DNA of 64,000 bases, taken from NCBI GenBank assembly GCA_014529385.2, contig CM043942.1:61603184-61667183 (forward strand), read 5' to 3'. The notes under the pieces were generated by a model that saw nothing but the letters and a program-made list of their open reading frames with translations, did no database searches and was not told the DNA's origin. Shown here one piece after another: positions 1 to 12,300 of the stretch. The first letter of the stretch is position 1, and every line of letters begins with the position of its first letter. Origin of the DNA: Adiantum capillus-veneris. Taxonomy: Eukaryota; Streptophyta; Polypodiopsida; Polypodiales; Pteridaceae. The position numbers were made by a program, and so were the translations under genes.

Positions 1-293
1 TCTACAATATGCTCTCTATCAAAGAAACTACTTCCCTCCTAAGGATATGCTAGTGACGGCAGATGCCTCTCCTCTCGTTATGCTGTCACCTGTGTATCTA
101 GTGTAAGTCTCTGTTGCCCATCGGAGTGTCCAATGTCAACATTGTGGGCCAGGCAAGGGTAATCTATGTCGGGCCAAAGTCTCTGGTGCTTCTCTCAAGG
201 TGAAACCCCAAGTAGGCCTTCTCTCAATGGTTGTGGCTCCTGCAGATCAATTGTCCTCATTGTCTGCTATCCATGTCTAGCTCAGCGTTGCAG

Positions 294-1270
294 GGGGTCC
301 TCCTCTATGGAAGCTATAAGATTGTCCCAATGTCCGTGCATCTCTAGCAAGTTGTCCTATGACAATCTTGCAGCTCGTGTTTGGGCGCTATGCAATGTGA
401 ACTGAGTGCTTCAAGCACCAATGTTGGTTGGTCCACCTCAGCCAAGGATACGCAGTCTGAACCCAGCCTTAGCCTATATCCTCTTGTAGTTGTCACGGAA
501 ATAGAAGCGTGCGCTTAGACGCTTCTGTGATTATTCGATTAAATTCACATGGGGTCCTCCTCTATGGTAGCTATAAGACTGTCCCAATGTCCGTGCATCT
601 CTAGCAAGTTCTCCGATGACAATCTTGCAGCTTGTGTTTGGGCGCTATGCAATGTGGAATGAGTGCTTCAAGCACCAACGTTGGTTGGTCCACCTCAGCC
701 AAGGATACGCAATATGAACCCAGCCTTAGCCTATATCCTCTTGTAGTTGTCACGGAAACAGAAGCGTGCGCTTAGATGCTTCTGTGATTATTTGATTAAA
801 TTCATGTATCCACACGAAATAGAACTTAGAAAACAACGCATAAAGTGTACATAGCACTAGGGACTAGAAGATGGGCTGGTTCTCCCCCTTGAGAAGATTT
901 TCTGTTAGTTCTGAACTGTTACAAGCACATAAACTGGAAAAATTAATATTGTTCCCTATCGCGAGGGACTATTCTAATGCATAGAGATGCATGTATTCAT
1001 GAGCCGAAATGATAACAGCGCAACGGAAGCGTGCTTAAATACTTTTGTGATTATTAAATTAAATTTACATATCCACACGGAATAGAACTTAGAAAACAAT
1101 GCAAAAAGTGAACACAACATAGGGATCAGAAGATGGGCTGGTCCCCCCCGCCCAAAGATTTTCTATTAGTTTTGAACTGTCACAAGCACATAAACCGGAA
1201 AAGTTTATATTGTTCCCTATCTCGAGGGACTATTCTAATGCATAGAGATGGATGTATTCATGAGCCAATT
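294..1270. repeat. Nested tandem duplication, ~257-264 bp period
   Basis: Two head-to-tail copies, 294-550 and 551-809, share the block beginning GGGGTCCTCCTCTATGG and ending in GATTA...AAATTCA(C)AT. A second block beginning ATCCACACG(G)AATAGAACTTAG is present at about 805-1004 and again at 1069-1266. A diverged copy of the tail of the first block (1022-1068) lies between them. The copies differ by scattered substitutions, so the duplications are not very recent. No coding potential is seen. Confidence 0.85.
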
Positions 1271-1555
1271 TGGCCGAATTTTATCATACCTGCAAGCGAA
1301 AACGGCTATGTTTGCTTTGCTATGAAATTTTCTTGGTGGGAGCAATCTCTATCGCTCTCTGCTTGCTTATGGGGTACTTAAATTGACGTCTCGAATTTGA
1401 TAGTGCTGAAAAATTGAGCAAACAACCAATTCTATGTTTGTCTGAGTGCGGCTATTCCCCACAGGGACGCACACAAGCTAATGGCTGCTCGATGTTGGGT
1501 GTGTAAATGCACTCTCCTCTCTTTTATGTACACTAACTCACACCACTAACTTACA

Positions 1556-1558
<3 letters not shown>

Positions 1559-1612
<54 letters not shown>
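1559..1612. repeat. (CT)n microsatellite
   Basis: An uninterrupted TC dinucleotide run of about 54 bp. The flanks (1271-1558 and 1613-1916) hold no recognisable gene. Confidence 0.95.
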
Positions 1613-1617
<5 letters not shown>

Positions 1618-1916
1618 GCAGTGCAAAACCCATCGCTACCTACCCATCGCTACCTGTTGCTGCTTCTTGCGCTAGTCAACAAACTAGTATTTGAGCCAGC
1701 TACTCGCGCTTCCACACACACGGGAGCCAAGTTGCCAACGAAAAAGCAGAACGCTGTCCAAATAGGCGTTTTTGGGTCACAATAGCTTAACATCTTTTAC
1801 GCAGGCCAAGACAGGACTCAATTCACACGGGAAATTTTTTGCCTCAGCGTTGTTCTTCCACAACAACAGATTTTGCGTCAGAAATTGTAGCTTTTGTGCA
1901 TAAAAGTTGGGGCTTT

Positions 1917-2907
1917 TCATGTACAAATGAAATTGCACTCGGCTAAGTCAATTTCATGACATTCGTGCAAAATTGAACCGGGAAAATTTGGGGATTTTGC
2001 AAAATTTGTTGAGATTTTGCAGAAATTGCTCATGATCTGCTTATGAGCAATTTCTTGGAAGTCGGCCCAATTGAAAAAAAGGGGCACGCCTTCCTCGGCT
2101 TCCTCTAGGTGCGCGGCCAACTGTGCCTCTTGCCACGCTTGATACCAATTAATGGCATCACCGGCAAGATACATAGCTACCGTCAAAACTTTGCTATTCC
2201 CTGTTTCCTTAGTTTTCGCAAAATAAGCATTAAATTGATGCAACCAAGAATGAATAACATTAGCATCCATCTTACCGTCATACTTACTGAATGTCAACTT
2301 CTTAGTGACGGGGTTATTGGAATCCGCTTCTCGACTTGTGCTACCTGATGATTCTTTGAGTGGCTCGGACTTCGAGGTGAGTACTTGTAGAACCAACTCT
2401 TGCATGCGTTGGTCTCTCTGCGCCTCACGTTCTAATTCCAAGGCCGCTCATCTTTCTTCGACTGCCATCCGCGCGTGCTCACGCTCACGCTCCAAGGCTA
2501 CTCTTCTTTCTTCGGCCGCCAAGCGCGCTTGCTCGCGGTCGCGATCAAAGGTGGCGCGTTGCGCTAGTTGTTGTAGCACCATGTCCATCATCGACTTTCC
2601 AAAGCCTCCATAGGATTTGGTACAACCCGTGGCATAGATGGGGAAGGGGGAGGGTTGGAAAAACCTCCTGGTGGGGAAAATTCTTCGTCACCACCTCCAT
2701 GCTCATCACCTTCACGCAAAGTATCCATTCCACTCTGGTGATGACCATACACTGAGATCTTGGGTACTTAAGGTCGCGAGGAACTTGGGTTCTTGAGGTT
2801 CTTGAGGTTCTTGAGGATCTTGAGGTTCTTAAGTTCTTTAGCTTGCAATCGTTGTTCGAGAAGGCTTTTCTCTTACTCGAGCTTGACTCTTCCCTGCGGG
2901 GGCACAC
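1917..2907 (-). pseudogene. Decayed Ty3/Gypsy-type gag (element F)
   Basis: Read on the minus strand, the first part (about 2907-2430) is charged and coiled-coil-like, with runs such as RLAAEERRVALERERERAR. It is broken by a TGA where CGA (Arg) is expected near 2453. The following 1917-2441 reading frame has a retrotransposon gag core: KLTFSKYDGKMDANVIHSWL, then MYLAGDAINWYQ. That is the usual 'F.G......WL' then 'L.G.A..W' pattern of gag capsid. Short repeats of GAGGTTCTT lie at 2782-2838. The protein is truncated before any zinc knuckle and no protease or RT follows to the left. It belongs with the primer-binding site and LTR at 3128-4476. Being retroelement gag is well supported; the exact family is not. 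Confidence 0.65.
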
Positions 2908-3127
2908 CCCTTAGCAGCCTTTCGCTCACACCAAAGTTGCGTTTTTTCACCTCACATCGATTGGCCGGCCGCTAAGTGCACGGTCCGTTCTCAATGAGTG
3001 AAAAGATAAACAAGGGGAGGTTGGACAAGCCCTTCTTTCTTGGGTTACCTGTCACTCTTCAAAAACACGATTAGGAATCGACACGCCCAAGTGGACTTGG
3101 GTTACGTGCGACCGCAACAGAACATTG

Positions 3128-3145
3128 CCAAAGCTCTCATACCAA
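3128..3145 (-). other. Primer-binding site of element F
   Basis: On the minus strand the sequence directly inside the LTR reads TTGGTATGAGAGCTTTGG. This is close to the initiator-Met tRNA complement TGGTATCAGAGC, with one mismatch. It fixes the element orientation as minus and the LTR edge at 3146. Confidence 0.6.
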
Positions 3146-4476
3146 TGTAAGTGTCACTTGACACATCCCAACCTTATGTGTCCGTGGACAAGCTACACCA
3201 CAGCAGGGTTCAGTCAGTTCAGTCAAGTCTAGATTAGCAGTGATCTGGCACTTTTGTGAGTCTATTCGTAGACCGTGCATGCCCAGTCACTTAGCATAGA
3301 TGCATATCCTCCGGTTGCACACAGCATGATCATCGGAATTCCCATCAGAATCCATTCGCATCAGTTAGGGGAATTTTCCAGTGCATTTAGCCTATTTTCC
3401 TATTTATTGGGATTTTCACTTATTATTTTTAAGTGACTTTCCAACAAAAGTAGGTAGGGCAATTTTGCTAAGTTAATATATAAGCAAACCAAAGTTCACA
3501 CTTTCTGGCAGAAGAGGCAGCAGGAGCACCTTGCTCAACAAGCAACTTCTCAGCAAGACCAACCCCCGCGACTACTCTGGCGTTTTCTCCACAGAAGACC
3601 TAGCGTTTTTGCATCAGATCAGCCTTGGCGATTTGTGCACAGCAAATCATCCCCGGCGTCATCACGACACAGCAGATCAGCCTAGCGTTTTTGCTTTTGC
3701 AGAACCCCGGCGACAGAAGGACCAATTTCACCCGCTGGCGTTTTTGGATTTCAGCAGCAAATTAAGACCGGTATTATTCACCTAAAGTGTAGCAGATGCA
3801 GCCCGTAAAGACCATCAGTTTTCAGCCCTAAGAAACCTCATTTTTCAGCCAAGAAAACGCAGCCAAAACAGTACCGAAACAGTCCCGAAATTCAGCGATT
3901 AGAAGATCTCAGATTTCAGCCATCGTCGCCATCGTCGTCATCATCACCGTCGTCGTCATCGGCATAGACCAAGTTGCATAGTCCATTGCATACGCATTGT
4001 ACACCTTTGTGCAATCAAAGAATAGACCACTCTCGCCGACGAGAGTGGGGCCTTCAGAGGAGGGTTTTACAACCTCTCGGGTGTCGTATCTCTTCTCTCT
4101 CCTTCTCTCAGTCTCATTCACTTGCACGCACAATATCCACTCACTTTGTTCGTGACCACAGCGCTCCATAAGACGGAAAGCTCTCTCTTTCCCTAAGAAC
4201 TAAAAGGAACCTTGAGCAATAAAGATCACTAATCTTGAGAAGATACAACATTCATTCCGCTGCACCTAATACGACAACCTCTCGGGTGTCGTATCTCTTC
4301 TCTCTCCTTCTCTCAGTCTCATTCACTTGCACGCACAATATCCACTCACTTTGTTCGTGACCACAGCGCTCCATAAGACGGAAAGCTCTCTCTTTCCCTA
4401 AGAACTAAAAGGAACCTTGAGCAATAAAGATCACTAATCTTGAGAAAATACAACATTCATTCCGCTGCACCTAACA
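3146..4476 (-). repeat. LTR of element F, copy 1
   Basis: The block runs from TGTAAGTGTCAC to CACCTAACA (TG...CA ends) and abuts the primer-binding site. A TATA-like ATATATAAG lies near 3476. An inverted, diverged copy follows at once (4477-5691). The last ~205 bp are themselves tandemly duplicated (about 4067-4271 and 4273-4476). ORFs inside it, such as 3531-3785, are incidental. Confidence 0.7.
4067..4476. repeat. Tandem duplication (~205 bp) at the end of LTR copy 1
   Basis: Both copies begin ACAACCTCTCGGGTGTCG and end CATTCCGCTGCACCTAA. They are nearly identical over about 205 bp, so this duplication is younger than the LTR. Confidence 0.85.
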
Positions 4477-5691
4477 GTAAGGTGCAGCGGAGTGAATGTT
4501 GAACTTTGCTCAAGATGAGTGCTCCGAATTGTGCTCAAGGGTTCCTTTTACTTACAGAAGGGAGAGCCTTCCGTTCCATTAGTGAGAGTGCAATGATCAC
4601 AAACAAAGTGAATGACACTGTGAATGAAGGTACGGAAACTAAGAGAGAGAGAGAGAAGAATACGACACCAGACGGATCTCAAACCCTCCTCCAAGGGCCC
4701 CCCCCCTCTCTATGGCGAGAGAGGTCTATGCTATTGATTGCACAAATTTGGTACAATGGTCTAGATGCAATGGACTTGCCGATGATGTCGACGACAATGA
4801 TGACGATGACGAGGATGGGCTGAAATCTGAAAACGCTATGGCTGAAATCTGTGAAACGTTGACTTTCTACTGAATACTGACACTGTGTCGGTGAGGATGG
4901 CGATGGCGACAAACGCGACGACAATGCGTTGAAAACGCGGATGCTGAAATTTGCGAACAGCAGGCTGAATCTAAAAACATTGGCTGATCTGACGGTACGG
5001 CGAGGATCTGTTGCAGGTAGGTGAGATCTGCGAGGATAGGGGCTCGATCTGTTGTGTCTAAGTGCTGAAAACTGAAAACGCTGATGCACTGGGGCTGATC
5101 TGTCGCCAGAAACTGCAAAACACTACGCAATCTGCAATCTGCTGGCGCCAAACTGGGGCTGATCTGTCGCCAGAAACTGCAAAACACTACGCAATCTGCA
5201 ATCTGCTGGCGCCAAGTGTTGGCATTTAGAAACGCTGGCTTATCTAGGAAGTCCAAAAACTCTAGGTTTGTCTTGTGGCTGAAAACGCTAAGTCTCCTGC
5301 CGGTCTTGCTAAGAAGGTGCACTGTAAGTTGCTGGAACTTCTTCTGCCTCTTCTGCCAGAAAGTGCTAGGGCTAGGTTTCTTCTATAATAACTTAGCAAA
5401 ATTGCCTTACCCAATTTTACAATAAAAGTCACTTAGTAAATAATAAGTGAAAAATGGATAAATAAGGAAAATGGGTTCTGTGCATTGTAAAATGCTCATG
5501 ATGGTTATTGATTGTCATGCTGATTATCATGCTGTGTGCAACCAGAGGATATGCAACTACTCTTGGACATGCATGGCCTGCGTATAGGCTCACAAAGGTG
5601 CCAGAACACTTCCTAAGCTAACCTGAACCCTAGACCTGAGATAGCTTGTCCACATGCACATAGGGTTAGATGTGCACGTGAACCATTTATG
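4477..5691 (+). repeat. Inverted second LTR copy of element F
   Basis: The reverse complement of this block matches 3146-4476 across its length: GGTGCAGCGG near 4481, TTTCTGGCAGAAGAGGCAG, GGTTGCACACAGCATGAT, and GTGGACAAGCTA near 5650. The two copies meet head to head around 4476-4480 with almost no spacer, giving an imperfect palindrome with arms of about 1.2-1.3 kb. A ~60 bp segment (CTGATCTGTCGCCAG...) is also duplicated in tandem at about 5094-5215. No primer-binding site or gag is seen on its outer side. Confidence 0.7.
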
Positions 5692-5929
5692 CTTAGGTGG
5701 CATGCTAATGGTTGAGGAGGCATTTTACAAGGGCGTCCCTATTTTTCCACATCGTGAGGTGTAGGGGTATGAGTTAGGCAGCAGATATGGGTCCCTATAT
5801 AGGGATTGTTGCCCTGCCTTTTACATTATGTCGCCAGCATTTTGGGCTCCACAATCACCCTTGTATGTTACGTCGATCAGTAGGCATTGCCAACTTTTTG
5901 GGCTGCACAATCGTCCTTTCTGTCGCCCA

Positions 5930-6970
5930 AGTGTGGTAGTTTGGTTATCCCAAATCCCCCTTGAACAACAAGTCTTGAGCTGGATAGATCTTTGAGGCTG
6001 CTTGGGATTGTTCCGACGACATTATAAGATCATGACCTTGGTCTTTTTAAGGTTCACTGTAGGTCCCTCTCGTGTACAAAAGCATCCTGTGCCTGTGTAC
6101 CTGAGAGGTCGACCATCTTTCCCCGTCTGTCTTCGTGCATAATGAAGTTCGCCACCTCGGTGATGTAGAGCCTGAATAGTGTGGGCGAGAGCGGGCATCC
6201 TCGCTTCACATCAAATGGTGCCAGCAGTGGTCTCTTACATCCCTCTTGGGCATCGCACTGTGCCAAATACTTTCTTGTACTTCGATAGCATGCTGAGTGA
6301 CTGTAGGTGTATTTTGTTAAAGCTTTGCAAAAGTTCAGAAAGGAGCTTCCTTACCGTGGCCTGATCAATCCAACATCCCAAAATAAAGACATGGCCTATG
6401 ATAGAGAAGGCTCTCCTCAAGCCAACTGCTCCATAAAGAATGGCCAACCCTGATAGTCATGTAATTGCTCGGATCAAGCATATCTCCCGCTTTGTGGTTC
6501 AGCACAATGGTGTGCATCGTTTACTTCAGAGGGTAGACCTGCCGCTAGTGCTGTGTTGAATAGGTGAGCAATCAACAACATAAACGAGGTGCTCACCTGC
6601 GCTATAGGCAGTGGATAGCTGCCTTCACCATCAATGGGGTTAGGAAGCTAGCCGTAGAAGGTCGGTGGTCCTTAGGCTGTGGTATTGGTGGCTACTATGA
6701 CACATGTTACATGCTCTTGGCTATGTGTGCCAAACGGGTGTCAGATGCTCTTTGAAGCTCCTCCATGAGATTGGGCTGTCTTTGCTTAAGAAGAAATGGA
6801 ATATCTCCATCTCCTGTGCATGTATGGAACCCTGCCTCTGACGCTAAGCGAGCCTCCTCCTCTCGCTCTGCCTCCTGCTATGTGATAGCCCCCAGAGCTT
6901 GCTGTGTGCGGAGTTGCGTGTAGAGCACCCTGTACTCATCATCATACCACTTGTTCTCGGGAATGGTCCC
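5930..6970 (-). pseudogene. LINE (non-LTR retrotransposon) reverse transcriptase remnant
   Basis: The minus-strand translation of 6060-6235 contains FDVKRGCPLSPTLFRLYI, which is the conserved 'G-[VK]-x-Q/R-G-C-P-L-S-P-x-L-F' block of LINE reverse transcriptases. Around 6020-6060 VNLKKTKVMIL matches the segment after the catalytic palm in the same family. A weaker stretch at 6840-6970 (NKWYDDEY) resembles the linker before the RT. The catalytic F/Y-x-D-D motif is not found between these blocks, and several frames are needed, so the element is dead and internally deleted. Confidence 0.6.
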
Positions 6971-7762
6971 AGATCTAGCAGGATCACACCCATGTGCGCG
7001 TGCGCTTGTGTGTGTGTTTTTTTGTGTGTGTGTGGTGTGCGGGAAGCTGTCCATGGCGGCTGTGTTTTAGTGTGCTAGTGATGCTAGCTATGTAGTGATA
7101 GTGTCCATGGATGCATAGATGATGGGATCCATGAGCAATAAGCCATCATGCACTCTACTATCTTCATATTTCTGCTAAATCACGTGTAAAGTAGATGGTG
7201 CTATGTGGTAGTAAAGATCTTCTCAAATTACGGACTGGAAACTTGAAAGCAAGCTCCCAAGCCAGCTGTGAGGCTGCACCTGTGTGCACACACATACATG
7301 CATGGCCACACACGTGCACAGAGGACATGCTTGCTACATCATAATATGCCTATCACTGTGGCATCAATCAGAAGTGAGTGACGGATAAGCTGGGTGATCC
7401 AAGATGCGTATGAACAAAATATGCAATCACAGGTTCAACTACGGAGTATTGCTCGAAATGCGAGCATCCCTTTGCTCAAAAAATGTTGGTAAAATCAACG
7501 GCTCACCCATCCAGCCCAGAGTTGTCCCCAACCTACCTGCTAAAAACGCTGTCAAGCTCTATCTAGTGCCTTGTCTTCTAGGCGCCCCCCCCCCCCCCCC
7601 CCCCCGGTTCCTTTCCCCTTTGCCCACTGCCTGGGTGTTCTTCAACATAGTTCCGAAGAGAGTTGCTTGTTTTGAGGACGCCTGTTATCACAGCATTGAA
7701 GCAAGTACTTTTCCGCTTGCAATTATGTGTATTTGCTGAGTTGATACTGCTTTCTTTCGTAG
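6971..7762. other. Intergenic or intronic DNA with a poly-C tract
   Basis: No gene is recognised here. There are short GT-rich runs near 7005-7040 and a pure C tract at 7585-7605. The right edge (TGCTTTCTTTCGTAG at 7748-7762) looks like a 3' splice site, so the right part may be the last intron of the kinase gene. No upstream lectin-domain exon could be found. Confidence 0.5.
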
Positions 7763-9355
7763 GCATCTTTGGCGGCCATAGACACCTCTAATTCTAGCAA
7801 TGCCCTGAATCTTCAAATGAACTACAACTTCACAGCATGGGTGTCATATGACTCTTCGACCGAGGAGATTGAAGTTTGGGCTGTCAATAACAGTGGGACC
7901 GAGGTCGTACGCCCATCCTCACCATGTGTAACACTTGCATATGACCTTTCAACCGTTTTCTTACAAGACATGTATGTCGGGCTGTCTGCTTCCAGTGGTC
8001 AGTCTGCTGAAGGGCATAAAGTGTTTTCCTGGCAATTCTCCATGGAAGATGTGCAAGTTGTGCAGTCTAGTGCCTCACCCGCTCCCAAGCAATCAACATC
8101 CAAAGGTGGGAAGCCTTCATCTGCTTCCCGATCACGAAGGAAGCAGATTATTATTGTATTAGTTGCAGTGGTATCTGTGATATGCGGGCTGCTTCTAGTG
8201 CCATGCTTTGTTCTGATGCTTAAGAAGTGGATGTCCAGAGCAGCTAAATCAGCAGCAAACAAAGTCTTACAATTGGCTTCAGATTGTTCTGTGCCTCGCT
8301 ACAGCTATAATAAACTCAGAAGAGCCACTAATGGATTTGCAGCAAAGAACAAAATAGGTCAAGGTGCCTCCGGCAATGTATTTAAAGGTGTTCTGCCGAA
8401 TGGGTCCGTGGTGGCAGTCAAAAGACTGAAGGATGGGCTAAAAAGGGAGATGAAGTTCTCATCAGAGATCAGGATCATTACCGGAATTCGACACTGTAAC
8501 TTACTACAGCTCAGGGGCTGGTGTTATGACAAAGGTGAGGCGATGCTAGTGTATGACTACATGCCTAATGGGAGTTTAGACAGGTACAGAAGCAAGACCA
8601 AGATTATCCTCGATAGCGAGAAGAGACTGAACATCCTAAAGGGGGTTGCAGCAGCGCTGGAATACTTGCACAACGGATTGGGGGCATGTGTGCTGCACAG
8701 GGATGTGAAGGCAGGCAATGTGCTATTGACAGATAGCTTTGATGCCATGCTGGGGGATTTTGGGCTAGCTCGACTGATATCGCGAGACGAAGTGGTGACA
8801 ATGACTGCTGCAGGAACCCCTAGCTATATGGCGCCGGAGGTAATCTACACAGGTAAGGCAACTGACAAGGCAGATGTCTACAGCTTCGGTGTGCTGGCAT
8901 TGGAAGTGGCATGTGGGCGTCAAGTCTTGGATGGTTCTTTGCCTCCACAGGAGATGCGTCTTGTTGATTGGATTTGGTTACTTAACCAGAGCAACAAGCT
9001 CATGGAAGCCCTGGACCCGGCTTTGTTTGATAATGATAATGATGCAGATGATAGTCAGGGTGATGCAGAAATCGTAATAATGAGAGAAACAAAATGGAGG
9101 TGTGTGCTTCATATGGGGCTCCTATGTTGCCATCCCTTTCCAGAGAATCGCCTCAACATGCGCCAAGTGAACCAGGCTCTTCAAGACTTCATTCTTCTTC
9201 CCTTGCCAGCCTTGCAGCCACTCTATCCATCCCTCTGTCCCTTTGAAAATAGTGATCCCATTGTTCGCCAAGTTAGCCTCTCAGATGGTTCCTCAAGTAT
9301 ATCTGCTGAAGTAGAGCTAAGTAGGGGTAGGTGGACTGCTTACTGTCAGTGCTAA
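7763..9355 (+). CDS. L-type lectin receptor-like kinase, 3' exon (5' part missing)
   Basis: A plasma-membrane receptor kinase of the legume-lectin class. The first ~95 residues from 7769 are the C-terminal half of a legume-type lectin domain (NYNFTAWVSYDSS, then FLQDMYVGLSASSG). Basic residues RSRRK precede one membrane span at about 126-151. A Ser/Thr kinase domain follows from about 190 to 475: glycine loop GQGASGNV (197-204), lysine in VAVK (218), HRDVKAGN (310-317), DFG (330-332) and APE (355-357). All catalytic residues are present, so the kinase looks functional. There is no signal peptide and the first half of the lectin domain is absent. The frame opens just after a TAG that is also the end of a pyrimidine-rich 3' splice-site sequence, so I place the exon start at 7763; the TTG at 7769 is not a real start. 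The 5' exon(s) must lie upstream, or the gene is truncated. The acidic insert NDNDADDSQGDAE near 421-433 is unusual for the family. Confidence 0.85.
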   Translation, partial: ASLAAIDTSNSSNALNLQMNYNFTAWVSYDSSTEEIEVWAVNNSGTEVVRPSSPCVTLAYDLSTVFLQDMYVGLSASSGQSAEGHKVFSWQFSMEDVQVVQSSASPAPKQSTSKGGKPSSASRSRRKQIIIVLVAVVSVICGLLLVPCFVLMLKKWMSRAAKSAANKVLQLASDCSVPRYSYNKLRRATNGFAAKNKIGQGASGNVFKGVLPNGSVVAVKRLKDGLKREMKFSSEIRIITGIRHCNLLQLRGWCYDKGEAMLVYDYMPNGSLDRYRSKTKIILDSEKRLNILKGVAAALEYLHNGLGACVLHRDVKAGNVLLTDSFDAMLGDFGLARLISRDEVVTMTAAGTPSYMAPEVIYTGKATDKADVYSFGVLALEVACGRQVLDGSLPPQEMRLVDWIWLLNQSNKLMEALDPALFDNDNDADDSQGDAEIVIMRETKWRCVLHMGLLCCHPFPENRLNMRQVNQALQDFILLPLPALQPLYPSLCPFENSDPIVRQVSLSDGSSSISAEVELSRGRWTAYCQC

Positions 9356-12300
9356 ACATTTCATGGGAATAAGCGAGCTATCTTGGATAAATGCGAACCC
9401 CTTCTAATGTTCTAGGTTTTGTTTGAATCATCAGAGGGGAAATTAACACTATACTCAGGGTTACCGTGGGCACTGGCTATGGAGTTACGCCTTGCAGTTC
9501 CTAGAAATCTTAGCTTATATTTGCTATGGGACAAAGGGAACTCTGAAACGACGATGACGTAATAATTTGCAAGAGTTAAGCTGGCTGTGTATCTTGCTTC
9601 CCATTCGACCGTTGAATGCTGAATTGAGGTGGGAATGCTATCCGCTTCTGTTGGGTAAAGATGATGCTCTGGATGCATGATCTTGTGCTATTCAAACCTC
9701 AGTCTACATTGAGCTTTCTGTGCATTTTTACCGGTTGAGATTTTGGAGATAGGAATGATAATACAGTAGGCTATGGCACTGGCTGTTAGATCTTTATGTT
9801 CACCTTGCAAATGCTTTCACTCCTGCTTACAGCTTTTCTCATGTGCACTTAGGCCCTTGGTTGTGGGTTATAGCTACTGTTTCACCCTCCTGGCAGGGAT
9901 TCTGGGCGTCCACATATTGAAGGAAGGCCAGTTTCTGCGATCTCCATTCTATTGGGACTTCGTAAAAATCATATTCTGCATGGAGAAAGCACTTCTGAAA
10001 TCTCTCTTTGTGACATACCAAGAGCCGTGTTCAACTTTAAAAACTCGCATTCACTGAGCTCTATGTTAAACCCTCCAAAGCAATGACAGGCCTTGCAGAT
10101 TAAATGGCGAGGCAACGAGATCTCACTTGCCAAATATTAGTGGGAATAGCCCACTATCAGGGGTTGTGGAATGGCATTGCAACCTAATTGAGAGCCATAC
10201 TGGCCCCAAGCAAAGGCCCCTTCAATGCTTGACATGAGGGAAGTATCCTGAGCTAACTTGCTGCCAGAAATCCCTGTGGAATGACTTGAAGACTTACACT
10301 CAACAAATCCACATGTAAATGGGTGTTCATAGAAAGCAAGCAAGGCTATTTATCGAGCCAGTTTCATATCCTTACTGAGTAGGAAAATGTGGTGTTTGAG
10401 GTAAATATATATCAAACTTAGAACTATATTTTGTGAAATTTGAGCTGGATTTTGTTCCTTTACATCCAAATTTGAGAGGCTAATTTCTCGGGCTGAACAG
10501 GCTTTGAATGAGCACTTGGCTATTAATTGTAAGTAATAAGACTATGTATGACCGTCCTATTGGCCAATCAAGCCTCGCATGCACTTTTATGCCATCTTGT
10601 AATGCTTCTCACCCACAATTTTGGATCAGCTCTCGGGATTCTTTTCCCAAGCAAGTAGTAGTACCTTGTGTGTCGGGGAAATTTTATTTTTCTTGGAGTC
10701 TTCTTGAAAAAGAAGAAATTCACAAAATGCACCTATATGATAAAAAATTCCACTGGTTGAAAAATATTCATGCAGCTATTGGCCTTTTTCTCTTGCTCTC
10801 AACTAAGTAGGGCTGAGTGGCATGCTGTTGAGCAGGGATTTGTGGTTGGAATAATGCCATTGTTGCCACTTGCAATGTTTCTATGGGTAGCACGTGTGCC
10901 GCTATTGCTTAGACAAACAGTAATAGGTTTGAAAAGTATGGTGATAAAGGCGAGAAGAAGGTGAAGTGTCATCATTGTAGTACTCACTAAAACAAATGCA
11001 AACAAGAGCAGTAAATATTAAAAACCAAACATAAAAGCATTGCACAGAGATGCAATGAATCACGAACATTAGAGAATTACCACACGAACATTGTTATCAC
11101 TATTGCCATGATCTTGTTTGAATGAATTCACAGTTTTACTCCAATGTTGTGAAGCATGCTAGCCAACTAAGGTGCTTAAACATGCCAATATGTGTTAGAA
11201 TTGAAAACAATATATGGAGCTTGAATAGCTCCATCGATTTAGACATTTTTTTAATCTCTTATCAAACTATATAGGCTCAATCCACACTACAGGTAGAATT
11301 TTTCCAACTAGAGCCGCCAAGCCAACAAGGGGAAAAGAGCCTCTAGCTGTCAGCAAGCCTGTGGGGGTCAGAAGCAAGTTTTCCCCTCAAGAGAGTAAAA
11401 AGTAATTTCATGCCTTGTCTTTTCTGTCTCCCCTTGTTAGTCACACCACTCGGAGGTGACGCCGGGAATCAGTAATTATGTCCATTGATCTCAATGAGAA
11501 GTGGTCTTAGCAGGCACACTTTCACATTCAAAAGGCACGAGCCTATATCCACCCATCTAGATGTTAATTTGTTTATTCATGTCAATAAGAACGAGTTTAC
11601 AATAAAGTTTGGCAAAATTAAAAAAATCATATTATAAAAGCATGAGCCTACATTCAAAATATTTAAATACACTTGTTTTGAAATAATACTTACATAGCAA
11701 GGCCCAATTTTTCTTTAAGCCATACATACCAAGTAAGTTATTTGTCTTAATAATGATAGCATAATAGCCTTGGGTTAGGAACTTGTTAAGGGCCATAAGG
11801 GGTGTCACATGTCTAATAATAACGCTTTCGACTGAAGCATTTATTTGTGAGGATAGACAATTTGATTTTAGATTTTTTCATCAAGAATCAATAGTGTCTC
11901 ATATTTCTTTCCGAGAATTTTGTAACTCAATGTGTAGAGGCCTTGGCCGAAATTTTTTATTTTTGATTGAGAAATTTAGGAAATAATTGAATTTCCAATT
12001 TTTATATATTTTCTCGAGACATTTCACATAAAAGCTTCTTTCTTTGAGAAACGATCAAGTACTAAAACTATGTCTTTACTAAAAATAATTTGAATCCCTT
12101 TACAAAGTGCTCTTTTGACAAACCAAAAACCATGAATTGATTGTATTTTCTAACTCTTGAGAAGTACCTTGACAAGCTTTTAGTTTATTTTGTGATGTTT
12201 TAATGTATCTTTGTCTTGCAAAGAACCTCCATTCTCATCTGCTTATTGCCATTGCCATTCACCATGTGATGACTAGGATCCGTCAATTCTTGTAATGCTT

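Noticed and set aside
4506-5322. 105-151 codon ORFs
   Set aside because: Fall inside the inverted LTR copy and have no family features.
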